DNA of 64,000 nt from Sweltsa coloradensis (taxonomy: Eukaryota; Arthropoda; Insecta; Plecoptera; Chloroperlidae): assembly GCA_024449915.1 (NCBI GenBank), contig JAMZAV010000064.1, positions 310,001 to 374,000 on the forward strand, read 5' to 3'. The notes beneath the pieces were generated by a model, which worked only from the letters and a program-made list of their open reading frames with translations, did not search any database and was not told where the DNA came from. Positions 37,875-49,000 of this stretch are shown here, piece by piece. Made by a program: the position numbers and the translations under genes. Numbering within the stretch: position 1 is the stretch's first letter; every line of letters starts with the position of its first letter.

Positions 37875-39075
37875 TTAAAATTTTCCCAACGCGTGGATGT
37901 CTGTCTGCGTCCATTTAATGATTCCGAATGAATATGTCAGTACTGGTACAGCATATGTATTTATTGCTGTGATCTTGTTTTTACCGTTTAGTTGCGTCTT
38001 GAGGATAGACTTTAGTCGTTTCTTGTATGTATCTATCAATTTGCTTTCATAACTTATGTTCAATTCTGGCAGCTTGTGAGAATCCTAAATATTTGTATAC
38101 ATCGTTATCGTCCATTATCCAATCCTATTTCCATCATCTAGCTGGAACTCTTCTGCTTGTGTAACCTTACCCTTTTCGATTATGTAGCGGTCTTACATTT
38201 GTCTACTCCAAACTCCATGCAGATATCTTGACTAAATTCTAATGTTGTATTGACTAGACTGTTTAGTTGAGCAAAATTTGATGCATACAAAATTTAGGTC
38301 ATCCATGTAGAATAGGTGGGAAATTGTGTGACATACCACATTATTGTCCTTAATTTTAAATCCGTATGTCGATTCGTTAAGCATATGTGACAGTGGGTTT
38401 AATGACAGACAAAACCATAATGCACTTAATGAGTCACCTTGGAAAATGCCACGTTAATTTGTATTGGATCTGTAGTTATCTGCTGGTTTTTCATATTTAA
38501 TTTAGTGTTGTTCTCCATGTCTCCATTACTGTCTTCAAAAAGTTTACAATTACTGGGTTGATTTTATTATTTGTAAAATCTGAATAAGCCATGTGTGTGG
38601 TGTTGAGTCAAAGGCTTTCTTGTAGTCAATGTAGTTTACGGAATATTCCTTTCTTATTGTGTGCTGATTCATTACAGTAGAGTCAATAATAAGTGTTCTT
38701 TACATCCTGTGAGTTCTTACAGCATCCTTTTGTTCCTCGGCCATGATATTGTGTTCTTCGCAATGATATATACTTATTTGTTATGCATGAAGTCAATATT
38801 TTATATATAGTTGGTAGACATGTAATTGGTCGATATTTACTTGGGTTCTTCGTGTCATTGTCCTTTGGTTTGAGAAAGGTTACTCCTTCAGTAAAGAATT
38901 CGGGTATTTCTTTAACTCCATTTATAAACTCGTTGACACATTTTCTAATTTGATTGTGAGTAGTATTGAATTTCTTATACCAAAAATTTGAATATATCAT
39001 TACCTGGGCTTTCCAGCTATGTGTAGCACTGATTGTCGACTTTAATTCATCAATAGTTATACCTTCGAATCTCAT
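37875..39075 (-). pseudogene. LINE reverse transcriptase region, frameshifted
   Basis: Visible in pieces on the minus strand: NFWYKKF and PEFFTEGVTFLKPKD, then KYRPITCLPTIYKIL (about 38815-38860), GCCKNSQDVK, and a frameshift. LIIDSTVMNQ and YIDYKKAFDSTPHTWLIQIL follow (about 38580-38637; the first catalytic Asp lies in YIDYKKAFD). Then GIFQGDSLSALWFCLSLNPL and HLFYMDDL (YMDD at 38299-38310, the two catalytic Asp). The thumb-like KNKITAINTYAVPVLTYSFG ends near 37880. The order matches a complete RT palm apart from the lost N-terminus. Frameshifts and stops after VCIKF and before LIDTYKKRL rule out function. Confidence 0.85.
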
Positions 39076-39080
39076 CTCAT

Positions 39081-39093
39081 ATTTTTATTATAA

Positions 39094-39162
<69 letters not shown>

Positions 39163-39184
39163 TTTTATTATTTTATTATTTTAT
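39081..39184. repeat. (TTA)n microsatellite at the LINE 5' side
   Basis: About 30 TTA units with a few interruptions. It mirrors the array at 36394-36535 and is read as the other half of the array into which the LINE inserted. Confidence 0.95.
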
Positions 39185-39228
39185 CGTAAAACCTTCTCAA
39201 GGACAAAATGCTCCCGTTCAGTGTAATT

Positions 39229-39370
39229 TTAGCTGGTGTACAAGGGATGATTCAGAGAACTCTGGAGTCGTCTGCCGACTGAGGAAGAACTTTTAAAAAC
39301 ATTCAGTCTTTATTTCTAGTGGTTGAATTGAAACGGTGACGATCCCAATCATTAAGTTAATCCGAACGTC
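39229..39370 (-). mobile_element. tRNA-derived SINE, copy D (family 1), 5'-truncated
   Basis: The minus strand has AGACGTTCGGATTAACTT (anticodon arm onward), GGGATCGTCACCG (T-arm remnant), AAAGACTGAATGTTTTT, TTCCTCAGTCGGCAGACG and AGAGTTCTCTGAATCATCCC, in family-1 order. Its 5' end is cut inside the tRNA head and abuts the tRNA-Ala-end motif at 39371. Confidence 0.7.
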
Positions 39371-39390
39371 TTTGGTGGAGGTGCCGGGTA
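39371..39390 (-). repeat. tRNA-Ala 3'-end motif, copy 3, fused to a SINE
   Basis: The minus strand reads TACCCGGCACCTCCACCAAA. The CCA-AA end is joined directly to SINE copy D at GACGTTCGG. Confidence 0.9.
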
Positions 39391-39839
39391 CGATAGAATT
39401 TAATTTGTTTTGTCAAATTCTGCATGTTGTGTTCACAAATGTGTTTAGTTTGTTTTGTTAGAGCTTTAACGCTACTAAGTTAGTATGATTTTGATAGGTG
39501 TTCAAATAAAATTTATGATATACATTCACATACAAGAAATAAGAAGAATTCGTTAATACGGAATATACCTTAAATTTTTTATCACTCCACTATATTAAGG
39601 ACTTCATTCTGAATACGTTTATCATTATTATTTATTATTTAAATAAGATTTTCATTTATAAAAGTAAGCTGAAAGTTGCATCAATAATAATGGCGGGAAA
39701 AATGAGCATCTACGTCACTATATGGTACTGATGCGAATCGGCCAATAAGGTGATGCCAAACAGTGATATTAACTGTGCAATCTAAGTATGTATGTAAGCC
39801 CATTGGTCAACAATGCTCTAGCGTGCTCTAGACCTGAAT

Positions 39840-39920
39840 CTTGACGTCACGTGCTGTTTGCGCGGGAAATAAAATACTACAAACTTTGAGCCTCAATAGA
39901 ATTTAAAATATTTTCTTTAA
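39840..39920 (+). repeat. Dispersed repeat, copy 1 (partner near 60645)
   Basis: GACGTCACGTGCTGTTTGCG, CGGGAAATAAAATACTAC, AAACTTTGAGCCTCAATAG and AATTTAAAATATTTT line up with GATGTCACATGTCGTTTCCG, CGGGCAAGAGTGCACGTAG, ACTTTGTGCCTCGATCAGTA and AATTGAAAATATTT at 60645-60715. The match is diverged and short. Confidence 0.4.
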
Positions 39921-42900
39921 ATTGCTTTTAATTGCAGTATAATGGCGTTTTAAGTGGTTTTCTATCCATTTCTTACACCCACGTCAATATTTGGACTTGG
40001 TGCATATTCCCTATTCGGCTTACAAGTTTTAATTTATCATTAATTTATAAGATTGATAATTTTATTTTTATATAGCTCATTTTCGTTTTCTGATGCCTTG
40101 CATTATTCATGTGAAGCACACAAGTAACAAAATGTACAAGGTAGATATATGTGGATATTTGGGAAGACATTTCTTACAGTGGTAATGGCAATCATCCAGA
40201 TTTTACTATGCACAATTAAAATATGCCTTTGGGTTGGAAATGTAATCGTGATAGTAAGTAACGCTTGTATGTCGGCTTTTTCTTGTTTTGGTGTACTTGA
40301 GAATAAACATCTTAAGTTTTATGGCAAAAATATAAAATTTCTTTGTTAAATGGTTGGAAGGACGTCTTATTACCAACCATTTTGAATTTTTGACATAAAC
40401 TTATACATCGTAACTCCCAAATCTTAAGCTTAAGCTATATGCAGCGTAGCTTTTTATGCCATACGTTGCTTTGACGATCCACATCATGTGCTTCAAATGC
40501 CATTCTATTCAGACTTCAGATATGCCTAGTATTTCTTATGAGTTGCCCGTATTTTTTTTATATACCAGACTAAGTTTTTATGGTCCACGGTTGCTTTGCC
40601 TTTTGACAGCTTCCATTAAACGCAGCCAACCTTACTCAAATTTCTGTAGACAGTGGTTAATTAGTATTTCCAGAATAAACAACAACACGGTCCATGATGT
40701 TAATTAAGGTAATAATGGAATACCGGCATAAATTCATATGCGGGTAGAACAGGTGTTGATTTTAATTTAGTGCTTGATTAAAAATACCTTCACCGGTTCG
40801 TTTTACGGCGTTATCGATTTATAGCCATGTTTTAATATACTAGAAACTGATCGTAGATGCGCCACTCCAAATAATATCTCTAATCCACTACGAGCTGCAC
40901 ACGCAACTTGTGCGTGAGCTCCCATTTCGTGTTCAGACGCCATTTTCTTTTCTGTAAAAATGATGGTGAAAGAGTTCTTCTGTGGACGGATGACAGTAAT
41001 TGATACGTGTATAACGCCTCACGATTTATACTGGGATACCACCTCTAGGCATTAGCAGCTAGCTACGCCCTATCATGCGCTCAGGGCTATCCGGACATTA
41101 GAATAAGGGTTTTGGCGGTCTGCACGTGCCGATAAGAAAAATGGCTGCTATTATATTCATGGAAGTTAAGACAGCGTTCGATAAAAATGAAATCAATTCT
41201 AATAGACGTATCATATCACTTGATGGGAAACAATATATTATTTTGTTCCGCAAAAGTATGCAACTATGATTACAAAATAATTAATAAAACGAAAAAACTT
41301 GTTGGCAAAATAACAGTGAATATTCTAATGTTTTTTTCATTTACTAAATCTCTATCAAAAAAAATTGGTTAAAATTGAGTTTAAAAGTATCAATTTGTTT
41401 AAGTTCTGGTAATATATTTACAAAAATTCATTTACATTCTGCATATAAATGTTATTTGTTTTGTATTATAAATGTGTCCTTAGTAACACTGCTTTCCACC
41501 TCTTATGTCGTCGGTGTCAATTTGTTCTGGATGTTTTTCGTGGTGCCTCAACGCGGTATTTTGATTAAAATTTGAATTGTTTTTAAAAGATTGTGTTTCC
41601 AAAAATATATATTTGTTTTACTGGCAAGGCTGGAGGCAAAAGTTAAATCATGGAGCGTGTTTTATTTGTTAAAAGTACTTTTTGGAAAGTACACATCCGA
41701 TTATTATCGAGTGTAACGAACCCTATTTCTATTTTGAAAGAAAATATTGTATTTTTAAAATGTGTTTTGCTTTTTCGTGCTACTAAAATATTGTTCTTTT
41801 ACTATGCATGAAGGTATACGTAGGTTTTTACTAAAAGAATTCGTGTTTGCCCAAATTAACAGGAATAAAATGTGAACTATACATTTATTAAATATTTTAC
41901 AGCTGATCATAATCTGCAAATTTCTAGTACATAGATACGTAACAAAATTGTGTATCTGGTGTATTCTAACTTCTCAATTTCGAGATATCGTTTACTCTAT
42001 AGCTTATACGATTTTGTATCCTTGTTGTAAGTGTCCATATTTTTATTTGTAATTGTAAGGATTTTAATTAAAAATGGGGACTAGCTGTTCTTAAATTATA
42101 TCATCTAATATTGGGTGAGGTTGACGTACACCCCAACACAGTCTATGACGTGACCTTCCCAGTTGCAAATAGGAATGTTTTGAGTCCAGGATCGGTGTTT
42201 AAAGACGCTACTCTGACCTCGACGGTTATTCCATCATTAACATAATGTGACGTCGCCGCTCGGTGAGTTTCCCACGGGAAGTATTGGGGATGTTTAAAGT
42301 TCACCGCGCGTGCGCAGTAGAGAGGTAACCGGAACTAGATCGTGTACTGTAGCGGGAATCCCTCTATTCGAGTCGGGATGAACGCGCGAGATACCCTCGG
42401 AAGTCCTTCACTCGACCGGGGGGGAAATGGAACCTCCGCCTTTCGATTTAGCCACCAAGGACGACTGAAGAGCTATAAATGTCAGGTGCTTCTATACTTG
42501 TTGCTAGCGTGCAAAGCGTGTAGTGGTAGGGTTTTACTTCAGAGCCAATAGATCGTGGTTTGTGGAGTCGTTTTTCACGGTTTCTTTTCGTAAATAAATA
42601 AGCTTTATTGCGATAGTTGTTACGTTGAAAAAAACTAACTCTATGGATGTATTTGTAAGACGTTGGTTTTCTTGATAAGTATACTGTATACTCGGATGTG
42701 TTCACTTTCAATACTATGTCACTAAAATAATTATTTTCCAAAACGATTACATCGGCTCGTTTTTAACAACATGTTTTGATAGAGCGTGCGTCAGGGGCCG
42801 AGTAGGGTCAAAACGGGTAAACATTGGACGAAGTGAACCAGAAATAAATTCACCCTCGGGAACTCGGCTAAGCCATTTGTATCCGTGAAGGGAAATTAAG

Positions 42901-44529
42901 TTCACCGCGCTTTCCTCGTTTTTGGGCGATACTCTTCACCACAGCTTTCTTTTCCATTTGTTTTCCTTTCGTTTTTTTTATTTTACCCCTTCTTTTTATT
43001 CGCCTTTTTACAATTCTGGTGAAATTTAGGCCACTGTGTTTTGTGCTCGCACTACGTGAAACGAAATGAAAGAAATAACGTAGGAACTCGAGAAGGTAGC
43101 TTATGGGCTTAGCACAAGAAGAAATAAAATAACAAGGTCAGGAGGAAAATGCAAATTTCTTCTTCATTCTAGTATTTCTACGTAGGCAACGATCACAAGT
43201 AATATCGTTGTCGCATCAACGAGGCATAAAACCGATATCCTCCTCCATTACCACATGAAATATTATTCGGTCCTAGTAAAATACAGACTTACCTTGAGTT
43301 TAACAGTGTGAAATTCTTGTGCGGTTGCGTCAACACAGAGATGTTGTTATGAGGAAACAATGGTTTATTGTTTTCTGGAAACAATTCATTCAATTCTCCT
43401 ATAGCGCGACTGTGCGACGCGCAGCGAAGCGCGACGTTAGAATCGGGATGAAATGAAATTGTAATACCCCTTGCCTCCACCATATGACACTCGGGTAGGC
43501 TACAGCCAGGGCTAGGTTATAAATTAGACATGAAATGAAATTTATCCGACACCTTTACCTACACAAAACCCTTGTCTTTAAATTAGAATATTATTCATTA
43601 TTCTCTTATACCCCCTAGAGAGACCATAGGAAATTCACACCCACGACCAACCTTCAAAACACGTACCTTCAATGAGATTCGTATATATATAACATAACCG
43701 AAATAAATTTGATTACTTCAATTTTGAAAATAGCCTACATTCTCTTCATTACAAAACCTAATTATATTTTCATTATGACTTTTTAAATATTATATCCCTA
43801 ACTTAATTTCTAAAAGTTCCAATTACGTATACACATACTCCAAGAGCACTTTATAATAATTACAGGTTTTTAGTAATTGAGGTGCTATCATTTCGTTTAG
43901 TATAGCTGTATTTTAGCGCTAGTTAAACAATGTAGAAGTAACAAGCTCTCAGCTTGATTATTTATAAAACTACTTACAGCGCAGAGTATCAATTTTGTAC
44001 ATCTAAGCTAAATAACGATGCCCTTAATTTCTTAAGCAACGGTGGAGTATAACATGTTGTTTTGACACATCTAATGTTAGTCTTTGAAGTTAGAAGGTTT
44101 ACTAAAAAACACACAAAAACCACGATAATGATTAACGATCAAAAACTAAAAACTATCCCATATTGATTAACGGCAGACACTGTTTACAGTTTACTGGCGT
44201 GAGAACATATTATAATCACTTGATAAACGAGCGGCGAGTCGATCGCTTCTCACACACCCTACTATAATAGCAAACTGAAAGAGAATTATTTTCAATTTAT
44301 ACACTAGATGGCGTCACGTTGTTTCCTATAAAGATAATTCATGTATAGAAAATTAATGAAAATATCAAAATTTGGCCTACTTTAAAATAACCAATCTTCA
44401 CCAGACAATTTCAAACATTATTATTTTATAGTGTAATGCTTCTATAGCAGGTATATGGGAAAGTTGTGTTGAGTCACATAATAATGTGCATATGTATATC
44501 CCAACTGAGCACATGATCATGTAGAAATC

Positions 44530-44640
44530 AGTCCAGAAATTACCCGGCCGGTATAAAATGGATATTTTGATTTCTATTTTGATTTCCATATGATCAATTA
44601 CACATATGGGAGTGTTTCCCGAATAATGAATTTGAGAAAG
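44530..44640 (+). repeat. Decayed copy of the GGAGTGTTTCCC repeat
   Basis: AATCAGTCCAGAAATTA (44528 onward) resembles the tail junction of the SINEs at 14901 and 61214. CACATATGGGAGTGTTTCCC (44601-44620), followed by GAATAATGAATTTGAGAAAG, matches the inverted-repeat arms near 14450 and 14620. Confidence 0.6.
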
Positions 44641-45228
44641 AGGTCATGATCGTAATATTCTACTTACACACTTAGTTTAGGAGTAGGACATGACCCAGGC
44701 GTGACCTCAAATTCTTCCGACTTACCTGCAACAAAGAATACACAAATTATTAAATGTCACATTTCACACGTTTTGCATAGGATACAGAATGATTCATTTT
44801 ATGATTTAACTAGTTTTTTTTAGATCTATTTGAATTTCAGATTTCAACAACTGTGCATAAAAAATATAAGAAGAGCCCAATCATAGCAAGTTTCCGTTAA
44901 ACAATAATAATTAACAATATTAAACATATGTAATTTACAGTTTCTAGAAGAAAAAGAAGTTCAGACGTATTTTGTCACGATTTCCTAATTTATAGGCAAT
45001 CTGTTGAAACATGTGTCAATATAGGTTTAAGTTTATCCATTATCAACATTACTATAAGTTCAATACTTATGTTAATGGCATTATTCTACTTTCACATCGT
45101 TGAATTGTTTTTCGTCATTATTATGAATATTGCACAGGAGGTTGCAGAATGGGATAGGAAAGCCATCTATACAGAATCATCCCATGTGGCTGATCCATTG
45201 ATGTAATCCTACCCCAGTTTTACCTAAA

Positions 45229-46090
45229 TTTAAGAGATAGAGCTCACGGGTAACGTTTGAGTCTCTGATTCGAGATTTCGCAGGTTTGATTCCCACTCAC
45301 AGCAATCCTGACTCAAAGTGTGCATCTAAGTATTTCTTAAGTCGTTGGGGCGAATGATAGGGTTGAGTCCTCTTAAAGGGGCTAAAAACCCCAAAAAATA
45401 TTTTTTACCACGTGATCTATAGCACAATACTACACTTAAATCACCGTTTAAAAAATTATATCTTGTAACTGTGATTTAACACGATTTTTTTAAATTTTTA
45501 TCCGAATTGGCGAAAATGGTGTTTTGGAAAATTCCTAAATCGGCGTTAACCTTCTATTTTTTGGTCCACATAGATACTAGAGAATAGTACTGTCTAAATG
45601 CCCCTTATAACATCGTGTCTTGAAACTGTGCAAATATACCCCCAAACACGCAAAAAATATGCATTCCAAAATCAACCATCTTGTAATCAGCATATTTTGC
45701 GAACTACTTGCCAAATTACTAAACAAAATATAGAAAATTTACAGAAAGGTGTCGAGTACGTCAATAATGGCCAATATTTTTCGTGATCAAAATCCTCCAA
45801 GGTCACGGGGCATAAAGATCGTCCCCATGTTATTTCTTATGGGAGATTTTTGCCGATGGGACCTAGCTCGAAAAATGTCATGTTTGACAATTTTTTGGGA
45901 GGTCATCGTGGCCCCAATAATTTTTCTGTTAATTCCTAAATTCATTACTAGTTAGCCCGAATCAAATATATTTTTTTAGTTTAGCAGTTAAATACCCCTT
46001 TAAACTAATGATTTGTTGATTGAGTTGAAGAGGGCCAACCTAGGTAGTTATGTATCCTACAGTGTGCCCTCCACGGAAATAAATACTATT
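45229..46090 (+). mobile_element. tRNA-derived SINE, copy F (family 1), split by a transposon
   Basis: The 5' part (45229-45376) has an A-box remnant GAGCTCACGGGTAACG, GAGTCTCTGATTCGAG, B-box GGTTTGATTCC (45283-45293), CAGCAATCCTGACTC and AAGTCGTTGGGGCGAATG, ending GAGTCCTCTTAA. The 3' part resumes at 46000 with TTAAACTAATG. It continues TTGAAGAGGGCC and CCTACAGTGTGCCCTCC, homologous to the distal body of copies B and C. Between the halves sits the 623-bp element described next. Confidence 0.8.
45377..45999. mobile_element. Non-autonomous TTAA-targeting DNA transposon
   Basis: It is flanked by TTAA on both sides (45373-45376 and 46000-46003). Its ends begin AGGGGC and end ACCCCT, so the termini are inverted (AGGGGY), with little extension of the inverted repeat beyond that. 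Length is 623 bp. Two short open frames inside (45598-45786, 45749-45955) do not resemble a transposase, so it would need one in trans. TTAA duplications are made by the piggyBac and Kolobok superfamilies; AGGGG termini do not decide between them. The insertion is well supported because the SINE resumes in register on the other side. Confidence 0.75.
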
Positions 46091-49000
46091 GAACAGCATA
46101 GCCCACGTTTCATTACTGCGGGTTCAGTGAAACGTGAAATATGACCTAGTACAACAACCAGTGTGTTAGTTAGTTTGTTAGTGAGCTAGTTATAGTCTGG
46201 TGGTACAATAACCCTCCACTGACAGGAGTTGGAATAGAACACATAGACACGCCTTTCATTAGGCCAGTGTAGCATTATCAGAGTCCATTATCACAGCCCA
46301 TTATACTCTCGCTGTTGAATGCATCGTTACCGACAATCATATCGATAATATATAATTAGCCTAACTGAAATCAGTTCAATGGTTCTCGGATGAATGGGCA
46401 GATATTAAAAATTCAATTTATCTCTTCTAATTTGTTGTTTATTCAATTCAAAACCCTGCAATGTACCATTGAAAGTTCACAATTTTCCATGGTATTCGTT
46501 TAATTTGTATGCCGCATTGAATTGCAAATCAAAAAAATAAAACGTGATAACACTCACTAAATAAACTATTCAGTCAACATATTAGCTATTGTGTTTATGA
46601 GTAACAAAATTTCTTAGTTACGTTAATTATGAAATAGTGTGTAATAAAATATAAAATCTATAAATGAATATTGAAACCCATTCAGTGGAGAATTAAATTG
46701 GCCAAAATTAAGCTATTTAAAAAGCAATAAATTCAAATACTTATTTTTTCTAAGATTTTTAGTATTTTTCAAATATTTTTTTTCGTGTTTTTTAAGGAAT
46801 TTTGGGAAATTCTGGATTTTGAATTAAAGCTTTATTTTAGGTAAAGGTGTTAATTATAAGTGCATTTCTAAAACTAGATTTTTTGTATTTTTTGCATATT
46901 TTGGATTTTGTGTACCTCAAATACCTGTAATACTAAATATATCAAATTTCCGGGACAAACCAAAATGTTCTCGTTTTTAGCTGTTTTTTGCAGATGTGTA
47001 TTTTCAGTTTTCTCTAAAAAAGGCACTTTTTGTCTAATCGGGATGGGGAAAAAAGTATTTATTTTTAATGCACGGAAAAAAATAAAAAAAATTGCAGTCA
47101 AATTGAAACTATCTTTTACCCGGTTATAAATTTTGAAAGTTGATGTCCATTACAGAGGACAACTCCACTGACTGAGTTTAAATAAATAAATAAACTTAAA
47201 CCCACGCCTATGGTTTGTAATACTACGTATTGGCATACGTCATAGGACAAACTAGTTAGTTTCTCCAAGTTCTTAATTTTTACTAAAACATAATAATTTC
47301 AAACATCAAAACATGTTCAATATTATACAATATCATCCCCATGTGGTATTGTGTAGCCCGGAGGGTTGGGAAGTTGCACATCTTTGACATGGAAAGTTCT
47401 GAAACTTCTTGCGACTTGTCGCTGAAACTTCGCTGTCAGCCACCAGCTAGGGTTAGGGTAACTCGAGTGGCGTTTAACTAAGGATTTAAGTCCCGTGCAC
47501 ATCATCGGATGTCGCACGCTCCTAACCACACGCGCCGCGTTTACATTACTAATCTCAGAACGTTGCAACAGAACTTCACAGAGTTTACAACTTATCACGA
47601 CGACAAATAGAATGGTATTGGCAGATTGTTGATAATGTGAAAATAGATTATTTCAAATTCAAATTTTCAAAGAATCTTCAGTTAACTAAATTAGGTATAG
47701 TGTGATGATAAATTCAGGCAAACATTCAATTTAGATTTAATTAGATTGATTTATTATTTAGTATTCATTTAATGATTTCTTTAACGTCTTTCCTATTCAG
47801 TTTTGACATCTGATTGGCAAAATAGTAAAATACGAATGGATCCCAGCAGTAGCCTTTGTTACTGACAAAAATCCTCCTTGTGTTTATTCTTTATATTAAA
47901 AAAATATATTTACTTAAGCGTAAATAAATCGTGATCAATAATTGTATATTCTGCAATTTAAAGTATGAAACTGAAATGTAGGTATGTTGGGACAGGGCAA
48001 AGCTTGAGTATTTAGAATGAAATTACTTCATTAATAATGACACAGGCCTGAAATGTCATACCTTTTTTAATAATCGAAGTTTTAAATATTGTATCGTTGA
48101 TTACGGGGTTTATAAGCTTATTACTGGATGTGTGGCATTTTATCACGTGCCTCCAATTATCATGACGTTTTTATGGTATTTAAACAGCTTCTATGTCGAT
48201 TGAAAGAGGATCTACTGTGTTTATTTATCTAACGAAAGTAATGAGTGGCGATGGTTCAATGATCATGTTTTTGTAATTAAAATGTGTCGAGGGGGGAATT
48301 ATTCACACGGTTTGGGATTTCATTGTTGAGTAATGAGAGCCTACGCTTCACTTCATTTTTCCCATTTTGTGTATTGTACACTTTTCGCGTAGGCAAGAGA
48401 GAAGAATATGGGACATTTGGATTAGGAGGCCTACAGTATTTGGATAATTTGGGCTTTATTTTATTTACCATTTTCAACGTGTGAGTTATAGCTTTTATTT
48501 GAAGTTCAACTATCAACCCATAACAAACGTATACAAAGTTGACGGTACACTTATAACAGACTATTTTAAATTATCTCTCAAATCACTGCTACACTGTTTT
48601 TTTTGGTTGGAGTCTTAACCACGACATCATTTATAGTAATTGTCACCACGGCAAATAATCTAGGTATTGCGCTTATAACATTGAACATTGTTTTCTGTAA
48701 AGCTCGCCCGGACTTCCACGCAGCCAGTTACTAACGATTCGCGCTCGTATTTACCAGTCAAATTCTCCTACTGCTAGAATTTTAAAGTGCGTACATATTT
48801 ATTTTCGATCAATGGAGCTCTTGTCGAGATAAGAGTTCATATTTTTCCAAAGACTTGTAGAGGTTTGCTGAGGAGGAAGCGTCGTTTTCAATAATCAATC
48901 AATCCCGATGTCAGATACGGGGTCTCCACTCAAATCGACATCATTAAGACGGAGCATAATGGAAGACGTGCCCCGAGCAGTGAGGGTTGTCTATCTGCCG

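Larger units (their letters stand above)
36536..39080 (-). mobile_element. 5'-truncated Dong/R4-like non-LTR retrotransposon, inactive
   Basis: The remnant holds, in minus-strand order: reverse transcriptase core, C-terminal region, a CCHC knuckle, a restriction-like PD-(D/E)XK endonuclease, the conserved C-terminus IVRKFLN with a stop at 36823-36825, and about 290 bp of 3' UTR. Coding is broken by several frameshifts (near 38690, 37045 and 36840) and by stops, so it is dead. The 5' end is cut off just before the RT fingers. Both ends abut (TAA)n arrays (36394-36535 and 39081-39184). Among endonuclease types, the C-terminal restriction-like endonuclease behind a CCHC is known from the R2/R4/NeSL/CRE groups. 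Within these, Dong of Bombyx mori (R4 clade) is known from TAA repeats. The clade call is inference from motif wording and site. Confidence 0.85.
39391..45228. other. No gene recognised; two dispersed repeats
   Basis: A+T-rich. The segment at about 39840-39920 resembles about 60645-60715 (see that entry). The segment at 44530-44640 holds CCAGAAATTA and GGGAGTGTTTCCCGA, pieces of the SINE bodies near 14.6 and 14.9 kb. Open frames (for example 40149-40349, 40456-40707, 41375-41575, 42342-42551 and 42448-42741) show no recognisable domain. Confidence 0.5.
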
